A stretch of 64,000 bases of DNA. Origin: Amborella trichopoda. Its lineage: Eukaryota; Streptophyta; Magnoliopsida; Amborellales; Amborellaceae. Below, piece by piece: positions 28,501-40,500 of this stretch; position 1 is the first letter of the stretch, and the number at the start of each line of letters is the position of its first letter. The stretch covers positions 1,155,608 through 1,219,607 of the forward strand of contig NW_006498233.1 in the NCBI RefSeq assembly GCF_000471905.2, written 5' to 3'. The notes beneath the pieces are model-generated. The model was given only the letters and a program-made list of their open reading frames with translations, searched no databases and was not told the DNA's origin. Position numbers and translations under genes: made by a program.

Positions 28501-31500
28501 GTTGACATTGCATTTCAACTCATATCTCTCTGATTTGTTGCTTAAATCCAATAAATCCTTGGGGCTAGTGGTTTTAAACGGATCGATGGGGTCGATCGCC
28601 CACCCAACTATCCTAATCCATATCGGGAAGATCAGCAATCCAGCAAAATCTAGAAAATAAAAATACAAATATAAAGGCCATATAATTTGATATGCAGAAG
28701 CTAACATAAAAAGTTCCCTAGCATTGATGGTTAGACAGCATGTTGTCTCCAACCAACAAAGTCAGGGGGTTTGAATCCCCACTCTCTCCAGAGAAACATT
28801 TTTCTTAAATGCCCACTATTTTTTTTAGCTGAAGTTGAATGTTGAAAAAAATTACAGCACTAGGCTTTGAACCCCGGTCCACATAACTGGAGAATGAACG
28901 GGCTAACAACCTATAAGATGTTGGTGTAAAAAATGCTTAGGATGACCTTATGATCCCTTTTCATCTCTAATTATAAATTTTTAAACTCCAAAAATGATTC
29001 AAATCAAGTTGATCTATAAACGAATGAAAATGTGAAAAATGGACGGCGTTTAATTCTACATTTTAAAGGTGTGCCTTAATTCTCTAATTGATTTTTGAGG
29101 TGTGCCTTAATTCTACATTTTAAAGTTGCGACCTTACATACATTTTTTCCCTTTTATATTGATTCTGGTGTTTAAGATGCTATTGACACAAATCCAAGCC
29201 TAAATGCATCCAGTTTGGGTTTTGAAATAGTGTTTTTTTCCCCAACTTTGGTATTGTAATGCTTTCTCATAATTTTCAGAGCAATTGATATTTGTTTTAC
29301 CAAAAATTTGATGAGCATTTTTGTCATTGAAATGCTCAATGGTTTTTTCTTCTTTTTTAAAATATTTATTCCAATGTGTGCAGTTTCAGCCTTCTATGAG
29401 ACTTTTTGAACTGTCACAACCTAGAGAGGACCCCACATGGCAGAATAGGGTAAGAGAACATCCTAACAAAAGGAATAAAGTACGGTGTACTTTATGTCAA
29501 AAGGAGGTGAGTGGCAGTATCAACTGCTTCAAACATCACTTATAGAGGGCGAGAGGTGAGGTTGTGCCACATCCAAATGTGGCAAAAACTGTGATGAAAA
29601 AGATGTTGACTATAATCATAGCCAACAAAGATTAAAAAGTTATTAAATAAAGATGACTAGTATGGAGTATAGTTGTTGGAAATGCCTGTGATCCCAAGAA
29701 TTGAATTCTTTTAGGAATCAGAATCACGAAATCGCAAGTGGCCAGATGATTCTTATAGTCAGAAATCTTCGTCTGTATAAATCATATCACATGAAGTAGG
29801 ATTCTTAACATTTAGGTATCGTGGTCTAATCCAATACGAATCCAGATACCTGCCTTGTTGGAATCGCAGTCCCATCAAGTTAGAATCAATATTGCTGACT
29901 TACGATAATCCGGTACCAAACCACTTGGAACCAGGCCAGAAATTATCAAGAAGCGTGTTCCAAAAGGCAAAAGATTTAAGGTGTCTTTGATAGGCCTAAC
30001 CTGACATTGGGTTCATGCATTGAGTGCCCGCCATTTATCATAGTTCTCCACAAATATTAGAAACAAGGTCAAGAACCCTTAAATAAGTACTTTCCTAGAG
30101 TTTTTTGATTGAATAAAAAATAAAATTATTATTAATAATATAATTTTTGTTAGGGGTTTGTGGCCTTTGAAGCCTGTGAGAGCATGTAAATACAATAAAT
30201 ATAATGAATTGTACACTTCATTAAGAGTGTATGATTAGATTGACTAAGGATTAGGTGGTCTACAGCCAGGTCATGTCCAAAATCCTTTTCCTTGGGGATA
30301 GGCACTACTATTGAGAGTTTATGGAGGGTCATCCTTGTTGAGGTCAGAAAGATGCTTAAAGATGATTTATAGGCCAGGAGAGCTTCTTGGTCTCCTATTG
30401 TATGTAGGGTTGTATGCCTGTGAGAGTCAGGGTCAAATCCTCAAAGAACTTCCATACAATATGTACAAATGACAACCGCATTCTAAAAAGCAACCCTAAA
30501 GAGGGATACATATACATGCGGATAGAGAGTCCTCATTGCGCTATAGTGATATGTGCACCAACTTGCTCTTGGGGGAACATATAATCCCCTATTGGAATCG
30601 TGGTTCCACTATTTAATGCCAACTTTGACAAGCCAATCATGAGACCTTGTGTATGACTGTGGGCTCTGAGTCGTGCGAGTCCTTGCTCCTAGGCGGCAGC
30701 CTAGGCCGTCATCTCAAGATGGGCGCCTAGGTGGCACGTTGGAACACTTGGCCGAGGGTAGAAAAAGGCCCTTGGCCAAGGGCCAAAAAGTACTTTTCCC
30801 CCCAAAAAGGGGAGGAAAGTGCTTTGGGGGCAATCTTGAACCCCAAACCCCCAAAAAAGCATAATCCCTTTTAATAAACCTATGAAGGGGAGCTTATGGG
30901 TTTTGGGATTTTATCACTGATTTTTTGCTACTCTAATGGAAACTAATAATTAATTTGGAGCAATAAATGGTTAATTTGAGGAATTGAGTTGTGATTTCCA
31001 TTGATTATTTTGTAAAGATGGCATGTGGTGCTAAATGTGCAAGGGACCTCACAAAGTAGGGTTAATTGCATGTTTTGGTTGGACGGGAGATTAATTATAA
31101 GAAAATTAAGATATTTGGCTAAACCCTACAAAAAATTATACGAAATTTGACTACAGATCAGTGAAAATATATGGTTTCTTATTACACAACAAAATTTGTG
31201 TGAACAAATATAAAAATATGAGCATGTATACCATGCCCTCTCGGGAGCATAGTTTATTTCTACTTCTTCAGTTAGATGACTTACTTGAGAGGATTTTTTC
31301 AATCTGAAATTTTGGAAATCCACATTAGAATTACTAGATGATTATTCTCAAAAAAAAAATTGAAATTTAAGTTTTTCAACACTTAGATTTCACCCTCTAA
31401 AATTTGGTTTCTATTCAATCTTGAGACATTATTTTATTCAAGTGCTTAGAGGGTGCATTTAGGAAAAAAATTTATTAAGGCTAATCTATGTCTTAAAGAG

Positions 31501-34500
31501 GTTATATTCCCAAAATTAGGGTCCTAAAACTAACCCTAGTTGGGGTTTTATCCCGAGGGAGTAAATGGATAGTATACTCTAGAGGGAGTAGCAATCTTTA
31601 TGCAAAAATACTATGTATATTCCTCCATGTCTATATTTGAAGTGATTGAAATATTGCTGTTTGAAATAAATAGACTATAGTGCAAAAAAAATGTCTATTT
31701 TTTAAACAAATAGACTATAGCCAAGGTACACACCCCACACCCTGCTCACCCCCCCCCCAAGGCGAAGGTGTTTCTGAGCACCCACCTAGGTGCTTGCCTA
31801 GGCGTCCGACTCCGTTTTTTTAATATTGACTATGAGCCATGGATCCCGTTGGTTTGGTTTGAAAAGATAGTTGTGGATCATAGTTTCAAGCTCCAGTGGA
31901 GTGTCCTAGGAGTCACTTTTCTTGACCCAATGGTACCAATCCACTTCTAGATGTATTTCTGAGCATTTTCTTAAATTTTTTTAAGAACATCGAAAATATT
32001 GTTTTAATCTTTAATTATTGTAGACACCTTTTGGATATGTGCTGTAAACAATTATTATGTGATTTTCAGAATTTTAAAAAAAATTATTTTCTGTTGTAAA
32101 AACATAGAAAAGATGAAATTGATATTTTACAATTTAGCAAGGGCCTAGTTTTAAGGGGGATCCACATGGGGGTCCAAGGACCCAACTCCCACATGTGGGT
32201 AGGCCATATAAGGGTAGGACATGGGGCCCAAAAGGGCCACTCATCACACATAGTGGGACACCCTAATTAAAATTAAAATATTATTTTATTATTATTTGCT
32301 TTAGGAGTCCTAATTGTATTCAAGGTCCTATTTGGATTAGGATTCCTATTTAGACTAAGACTCTTACTTACATTAGAATTTGTATTAAAATATTATTTAC
32401 TTTAAGAGTCCTAATTGTATTAGGAGTTCTATTTGGATTAGGATTCCTACTTGGACTAGTACTCCTACTTAAATTAAAATTCAAATTAAAATAGAAGTCA
32501 AATTTATCCTGGTTTAACTAGAAGTGGATATGGATCAAAGATTCAAGGGATAAGGTTCTTAAAATTCTTCTCCAAATCATGATGGCTATTTTTGAGATGA
32601 ATGGCTCAGATTTGCTCTCCCTCTCACCGCACAGATTACCAGGAATCCTATTGGTCAAATTGAATTCTAAGGCATACATACCCTAGACGTCTTGAAAAAC
32701 TATAAATAGTGGGGTCACCTCTTATTTCATTCATTGAGTTTTCTTGCCTCTCTCTCTCTCTCTACTCTCCATGCTCGCACCCTCTATAATTTCTCTCTCA
32801 TTTGTCTTCCTTAGAGGGTGGCACGGCAACCTTAGGACTAAGGAAGGGAGCAAGCCGAGCCTAGGTTGTAGCAGGGCGGTGCTTCGTAGTGACATACCCT
32901 AAGAGCTTTCAGGAAAGCCCTAGACCCAGTTCACACTCTCATATCGCAGTTCTTTAAAGGGTATTACCTGAGGAGCTTCCCATTATATAAAATTCAGCAA
33001 GGCCAAAGGTTCAAGAAGGGCATCATTGGTAAGGCATATGAGTGTGGGTGTACTAAGTCCTAAGGGGGTGAACCTAACCAAAGTTCAGTAAGTCTTCCCA
33101 GCCTAATTTATTCATTATCAAATTAGAAGTTATTAATATATATAGTAAATTCCATTTGTATTAGATTTCAAATCTAAAGGTTTGAATTCAGCCTTTTGAT
33201 AAAGTTTTATTTTGGCAATAAAAGTAAAAGATCCTAGATTGTAGGATTCTTTTTTCCTATATCTACATTATATTGGGGCAATTGTAAGTAGAAATTCTAG
33301 TTATTAATTTTTTTAAATTCAAACCTTGAAATTCTACATAGCCACACCTTTCATTTTTAAAAGATAAGACATCAAATTCTCAAAATTTAGGAATGATGAA
33401 AATTAGAGTTTGTTGACAGGCTTAGAGTTTTTAGATACCCATCTTGTATTAATTATTAATAAATTTTAAGTAACAATTTTTCAAATAATAATTAAAAAAT
33501 TCAAAGCATTCCACAAAATTTTAGGCAATCATTAAACGCTTTGATATTTTGGCAGTCATTATACCACCTGACTTGTTAAAGTGTGATAACAAACTTAGCA
33601 TGGAACTTGTTAAAGCGTGCCAGGGAATTCATTTCTATGGACAAAACATAAAAATTAAAAATAAAAATATACTTCAAAATGAAGCTTCATTTTTAATGCC
33701 TTATGTTCTAAATATCTCTTATAACTATTCCTAAAAATTGGAAGCAGGGTCTCATATTAGTTGAATCATGGTCTCGTGCACCAATGAATTGCAAAATTTG
33801 GTGAGATGGAATCTAGATTCGAAAGCCATCGGAGCGAGATTAAAAAATTGTGGAATAGTGATTTCTAACTCCCAGGAATCAAGAATGTGGTGATTCCATC
33901 ACAAAAACACAGAATCATGATTTCCAATTGGAATCGCTACCTAAGATGAATGATTCTGGTAACTATAATACGAAGTTAGTGAGGAGAGAAGGTAAGAGGA
34001 ATTTGAAGCCCAACTTGAATTTGCAAAGAGTGCAAGTTTGGAGGATATTTACCATCATTAGACAGCATGGGCTGGTATGGAGGGGTAGAATGCTCGACTG
34101 GCAGCACTACTATTGCGGGGGTCTTCGAGGGTAGAGGCACATTGGATATAAAGGGGATGTGCTCCTAGTTTATTTAAGAGTACTACTTTCATGGAGAGGG
34201 CTGGAAGGCGAAGATCACAGATTAGACCTCCTGGGCCCACTTAACCCACAAACCTTTCACAACTTTCCCAAGGTCTGATTGAACCTTACCACTCTAAGAC
34301 TTTGCATAAGCAAATGAACATCAAGATAAAAAACAAAACCATAAGGAAGTGCATTTTTAAGGACATAGTAAGTGGTTTTTTTGTGCTACGATCCCCTTAA
34401 CACAGCAAATAACGAGTATTACTCATCTGTAATCTCTAATTTTACTAATGCAAGGCCTGGACTCAAGCTCCGCACTTCAAATGAACTAAGTGGGGCCTGC

Positions 34501-37500
34501 TTAGATGTGCAGGCACCTAAAGCGGACCAACTAATTGATGGGCATAAGAAAATGGGCATAAGAAAATGCGAAAGAGAACAAGGCACTCATGGTTAATGGC
34601 TGGAAGCACATTAAGGGAGAACTTTTTTTAACATATCCGCGCATTGCCTATGCTGGACGGTGTTCCACAACAATGTAAATGCTCAAGGAGCAGAGAAAGA
34701 TGGCAAGTAAAGTGAGTCAGGAGTTTAGTTCAAGCTATAAACTATATTATAAAGATTGCATTTAGAGCATGGAAGATGTTAATGAAGTTGATGAAGCATT
34801 TGGTATGGAGCCCTATGCAAGCCATTGCATTGACCTCATGTTAGAAGAAATTGGTAAGCTCAAGAGTGTGAAAGACATTAAAGACAAGGGAAGACGATCA
34901 CAAAGTTTACATACAGTCACTTCAATTTGATGAGGCAACACACTAATGGGAGGGAGCATATTAGGCAAGGAATCACACGCTTTGCAAACTCATTCTTGTC
35001 CATGGAATCCATTTTAAGGACGCACTTAGGGCTCAAGAAGATGGATGCTTCAAACAAAGGGGTGAATGCCTCTATCTCAAGGATCCAGGCTAAGGGAAGT
35101 TCAGGGGATAATTAGTGGCAGGACATTTTGAGATAGGAGCAGACAGACTGTGGCAGCCATGGAATATACGGATACGAAACATGCTATGGAGTTACTGTAC
35201 AAAGCAATTCACCAAGCGAAGCATGCCATCAAAGCTTCACGTTCATTCTCCAACATAGAAGTGGGGAAAGCCAATCGTAGGACACCTCATTGGGTCATCC
35301 AATTCCCTCAGAAAGCCACTGGTCTATACATATGAAGTTTTAACCATTTAACTATGGTTTTATCATTGATGATGGCGGTTCTCTTAAAGTTTGTGTTATC
35401 TAGGTCTTTTTCAACCTAGGCATTCACCCATTTGTACTAAAACAATCACTTACACCCCAAGGTCATGAAAGGGGTCACATATTGCATAGATAGATTAGAG
35501 ACAAATGGGAAGAGACAAATTGAAGCTCTGAAGGACTGGGAAGGAAGAAGAAGAAGGTGGGTATCAATAAGTAGGAAGAAGAGAAAAAGATCAGAGAAGA
35601 CCACAATTTTAAGGGTTGATGGGAGACATACAAGGAGATGTAGGAGGAGATGATGATGACGATGCCATTGGTACAAATAATGATCATAACACAGGGGTGC
35701 CTGAGACTGAGCCCAGAGCAGCAGGGTGGGGGGCAAGCACAAGGGTTGGACTAGGATTTAGGTTAAGAGGGGGTAGCCAACTTCTTAATCGATAGGTTTG
35801 TTCCTCAACTGATACAGATATCCTCAGGATAACAAGGTTGGGGTTGTGTGTTAGAAAGTAGTACCCAATTTCTCCAACCTACAAACTCGTCCCTCAACCA
35901 ATTAGGATCTAGTAGGTTGATGACTATCAGGCAATGCTTAGGATGATTTTGAGCCTCCTAACCATTTATATTGGCAATAGAAAGTGTAATTTGATTTATT
36001 TAGTTATTTATAATTTGACAGTTAGTTGCTAATATGGAACTCATTATCGTTATGCACTCCATTTTGGACTGTGGAATAAATTTGAGTTAATTAGACAGAT
36101 AAAAGCCCCCTAATTTATATAAGTATACATAAATTTAATCCAAAATACATACATTAATGGATTTTTCATAAAACAATACATCATATTTAGGAATTTTTCA
36201 TTTTTTCACTGTTTTGGGCAGGCTCACACTGAATTGGCAGCTAACTCGGAGACCTGCAAGCCGACTCATATCTTTAGATGCCCGAGTCAGCACCTAATTC
36301 CTGTATTAAAAACACTAACTCAAGTTGGCTAGAACAATTGCAATTATACTTGTAAAGATTTTAAGAAAATGTGAATATTATTAAAAAGTACCTCTATCAA
36401 AAAAAATGTTCTTAAAAAGTATCAATTAACTCAAGTCATATCTCAACAGTCCTGATAGTAAGAGTATGATGGGCATATGCATAGGCTTGGGGATAATGTT
36501 CGAAATTGGAACCTAGAAAACATATTACTTGTGCTATGTTTATTGTGAACCTTATTCTACCATAAATTGTTTGCCACATACTAAACTTTAATATTTGTAG
36601 AACAAAGGACATGTCACTTATTCTTCTGATGTACTAATATAACCCTAAATATTTATCTTAAAGAAGATTAAGGATAAAAGAACATCAAGATACTTTCTAA
36701 ATGTTGTTAATCAATCACATTTCCCATATGTAAAGACAACCAATCTTATTCATCAAACTACAATTCACATCACAATTATAAGCAATAGCCATTCACCATG
36801 GGAAATCCAATCATCCACATCGGACATCCATTCTCAAGACGGTGGACGTGAACCGTAGTACCAATTAATATTCACTCCCAAACCACCGTACATCTCCACT
36901 ATCCATCTTGATGAATATGATGGTGGAAACCAAGCTGTGTATTATGTACCATTAAATAGAATTTGCCTATTCACAATTCAGTGATATAAAGATGTCAATT
37001 ATTACAGAAGAAACTAGCAAAATCAACGCAAATGTATTTTGAATAGCAATATGCTACTTATATTCTTCAATGCAACAGCACAAATAACTCACCATTTTCA
37101 GGATCACCTCGATAGCACCCTTCCCTTCACCAAGAGCACCATCAATTTCATCAATTATCTGTGGTGGACATTACTGAGATTCTACTAAATAGGAGAAATG
37201 AATAAATAGTTGGTTTTTTTTTTTTTTGATAATGGATAAATAGTTGGTTTTTGAGATAGAACCCACCAGACATTTTGGCTTGGAATCAGCCATGATAGAA
37301 TTCATTTGTACTACATCAAGTATTTTCCCCTCGATGGTTGAGGCTGATCGATCATCACTTGCATTAACCTGAAAGGACAGGTTTCCTATGAAGTAAGATA
37401 AGTACAGAAAGCTATTGAGATTGAAAAATGGGAGAAATGTCAACTTGAAGAAAATGGAATACTAATTTAGTAATAATTATGACAGAACTGTAAACCTCAC

Positions 37501-40500
37501 ATTACCAAGCACCAAATATAAACAATAATACCTGTAAATCCCTCATTATTCCTCAATTTAACAGGCATTAATATACTTGTGTTTTGGATGGTAATAGGCA
37601 TCAATATCAATATAATAGAGTAGGGCAAATTTTGAATACTCTACTTTCAGAGATATGTCAGAGGATCCCATACCTCCACCACACGATAACCACAGTGTCT
37701 GGCAGCAACATGGGCAAGTGTAGTCTTCCCAAGACCCGGAGGACCACATAGCAAAAGGACCTACAGAAGCAAGTACATTAGCAAACTGCAAGACCTCGAT
37801 AAAAAAGTCAAAAGTCATAGCACAACTAATTTATTTTATATTTCCATAACTAACCTTCTCTGGACGATCATTTCCACTGGACCTTTTATTCCAAAATCTA
37901 GAAATGCTTTTCACATAGCTATCTCCTGGAATCATGCTACTTGGTTTCTTCAAATCCTGAACCTCTCTTAGGGGGGCCCTATCTTTATTGCTGTATGAAC
38001 TCTTATTACTGTGACGTTGAGACGGAGAAGAATGTCTTCTCAAAGAAGTCATAATATAATCAGGGGTGGCCCTGATTTGAGATCCAAATACACAAGGATC
38101 CCATTGTTTCAACCAACATAGGACCTGAAAGACATAAAACATACAAGAGAAGTAATTACTGATGCAAAGATTGAGCTAGAAAACAGATAATGAAATGGCC
38201 ACTTTCTTTCCAATGAATTTTGATTAAGTACAGATGCCATGAGGCAGAGATTAATAGTACCTCCCTATTAGTCTGTTCATCACTTAGAAGCTCAGTGAAA
38301 GAACTTGGAGCATATTTGTCCACCCAAAGCCGTTCACTAGCCTCTGGTACCAAGCAATGGATCTCTTCATCTGGAACTCGAGTGCTTGCAAGACAAGCCT
38401 TTGCAAGGCCAAGCAACAAGTCATCAAAGTCACATATACAAATCAAAGAAGCCAACATATAAAGTATAAAAAAGATTACAAAATGGTTTCATGATGCTGA
38501 AGCATTGAATCAATAACTGCTGATGGGTCCAAAGTTAAGGGAACAGAGCATTGGAAAGACAGCTGAGAACTATATATTCTCCAGAGAATCAACAGCAGCA
38601 TCAAGCATTATATCTTTTTAACATATAGGAAACTGTGCCACCTGAATTAGTTAACCTCTGTGCCGAAAAGAGAGAAACACACCTTTTGAAGTGCCTCTTG
38701 TTCCACTTTTTCCATTAAAGACCTGATAGGTTCGGAAAGGAGCCCTGCAAGTGTGCAAACATGTTTTATGAGATGATGTACATATCAGCAATATTTCTTT
38801 TCCATGCTTGAGCCATGAGAAGCTTGTCTTGCTATCAATATGTGATGGACTTCTTCATGCACAATTCCTTTTTCTGACAATGTGCCAAGAAAACTACAAT
38901 TCAAGATCAAGGATGGAATTAATAAATTGAGATTATTTGTTCTTTCCTTTGTAGCTCCATAAATGGCAAGTTTTTCTTCTTTTTTTCTCTATTCCTTAAC
39001 CAATCTAACCAGAAAAAGAGTCTTGCCACACCTCAAATATTAAACAAGACTACATTCTATAGAAAAGGCAAAAAAAGCCTTGCACACCAAGGACCTAGGA
39101 TTTCAAGAAAGCCTTGCATATCAATTTCAAAGGATGTGCATTATAGTTTTAGTTTTAGGGGTTCATTTCTAGGGGTTTTAAGTTTTTTAGGGATTCTAGG
39201 GTTTTTATTTTTTTATTTACTTCATGAATAATATTCACAAGCATTGTTCGCAAGTACTGTTTATGGGTTCTGTTCACAAGGGCAAAACTGTCATTATGAA
39301 TTTAAATTTAAGTTAGGATACATGGATCAATGTATTATTTGTTTGGACACCTTTTGTACTTAGAAAATTGAATAATATTATAAAGAGGTGTAGGGGGCCC
39401 TAAGAGAAAGCAGTAATATGATTTTCCAGAATTGAGAAAAAAGAACAGCTCAGGCTTTTGCTACCCTAGCTAGGTTGTGAAGAAGAAACCCTAGGTTTCT
39501 TTGAGTTGTGCTTGTGTTTGGCATTATTTCTTGCTGATTTTATTGTTTTATCAAAATTTCCTGCATCTTAGAGCTCAGTCTTCAACAACAAGGCCAACGA
39601 ATTATAGCCAAATCTAGGGTTTACGGACTTTGGCCTAAGTTTTGCCAAATCAACCTAGATTTTGCTGGTTTCAGCAGATTTTTATTGATCATCTGCCTAT
39701 AATTTGTGATTTTCATAAATCCATGGCAACAAGAAGGGGCTGGTAGGGGGGACGGATTCATAGACCCGCTCTATAATCCCAAAGATAACATAATTGAGAA
39801 ACTTGAAAGGCAAGTTCAGCAGCTGATGCAACAATTCATGAGCCTGAATAATAGGCAAGACGATGACCTTTCAGCCAAAGTGGATCTCATATACAAGCCT
39901 TTTCACTTTCACGCTCCGTGTGGGGAGTCGAATGATCACTCCAGGGTTTTCGATTTGAAAGATGAAATTCTTAATTTTGACACAGTTTGCATCGAAAGTC
40001 AACAACTTGTAGATTAGGATTCACCACCAATCTTCGACACATAATCTGATGAACGATAAGATCGTTTTGAGAATCTAATCTATGATGTGGATCAAGATGA
40101 TGATGAAGAGATTTTGGAAGAGGGTGAAGAATATGGAGAAAAGGCACCAGGAGGACTAATCCAAATCATGGCCTTTGAAGATCTCATTCATATTAAAGAG
40201 GTAGAACATTCAAGAAATTTAGGGTATTAGAATCAAAGTCACACAAATGAAATGTGGCCAACTCATAAAACCGCAAACTGTGGCCCTAATTTCAGGAATT
40301 AATGAAGTATAGAACGATTACACTTCTAAAGACCAGAAATTGAGTTTGAAGTTTCCTACATGATTTTCAAGGGGAGTTTAAAGATAGCTGTATTTGATAA
40401 AGTTGTATTGATTCCTCAATATACAGATTTGGATTCATTCCTTGAGGAATTCTGTTTACCACGAATAATATTTGAGCCAACAAAAAAAAAGTTGAAGAAG

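Larger units (their letters stand above)
30159..33344 (+). mobile_element. Long LTR-like repeat R1, copy 2
   Basis: Begins TGTGGCCTTTGAAGCC and ends near CATAGCCA. The body is about 2.0 kb once the insertion at 30662-31826 is removed. It carries the same TATA box, TATAAATAG, at 32701-32709, and the same CT-rich leader. It lies inside another element that itself lies in a hAT transposase relic. Orientation is the same as copy 1. The two copies are too diverged, and the DNA between them too unrelated, for them to be the two LTRs of one insertion. Confidence 0.6.
29669..33966. mobile_element. hAT-type insertion (ATAGTT ends) carrying R1 copy 2
   Basis: Left end ATAGTTGTTGGAA at 29669, right end GGTAACTAT at 33966, and both ends are rich in GGAATC/GATTCC. 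It splits the hAT transposase relic between the BED part and the later domains, which is independent evidence of an insertion. Flanking 8-mers TATGGAGT (29661) and TACGAAGT (33969) agree at 6 of 8. Most of its length is R1 copy 2, inserted later. Confidence 0.5.

Noticed and set aside
28725-28790. Functional tRNA gene
   Set aside because: No matching acceptor stem and an 8-nt anticodon loop.
22411-33344. R1 copies as the two LTRs of one retrotransposon
   Set aside because: The DNA between them contains a hAT BED exon, and copy 2 lies inside a different element, so they are independent insertions.
35446-35742. Minus-strand open frame of 98 codons
   Set aside because: Antisense of the hAT transposase C-terminus.
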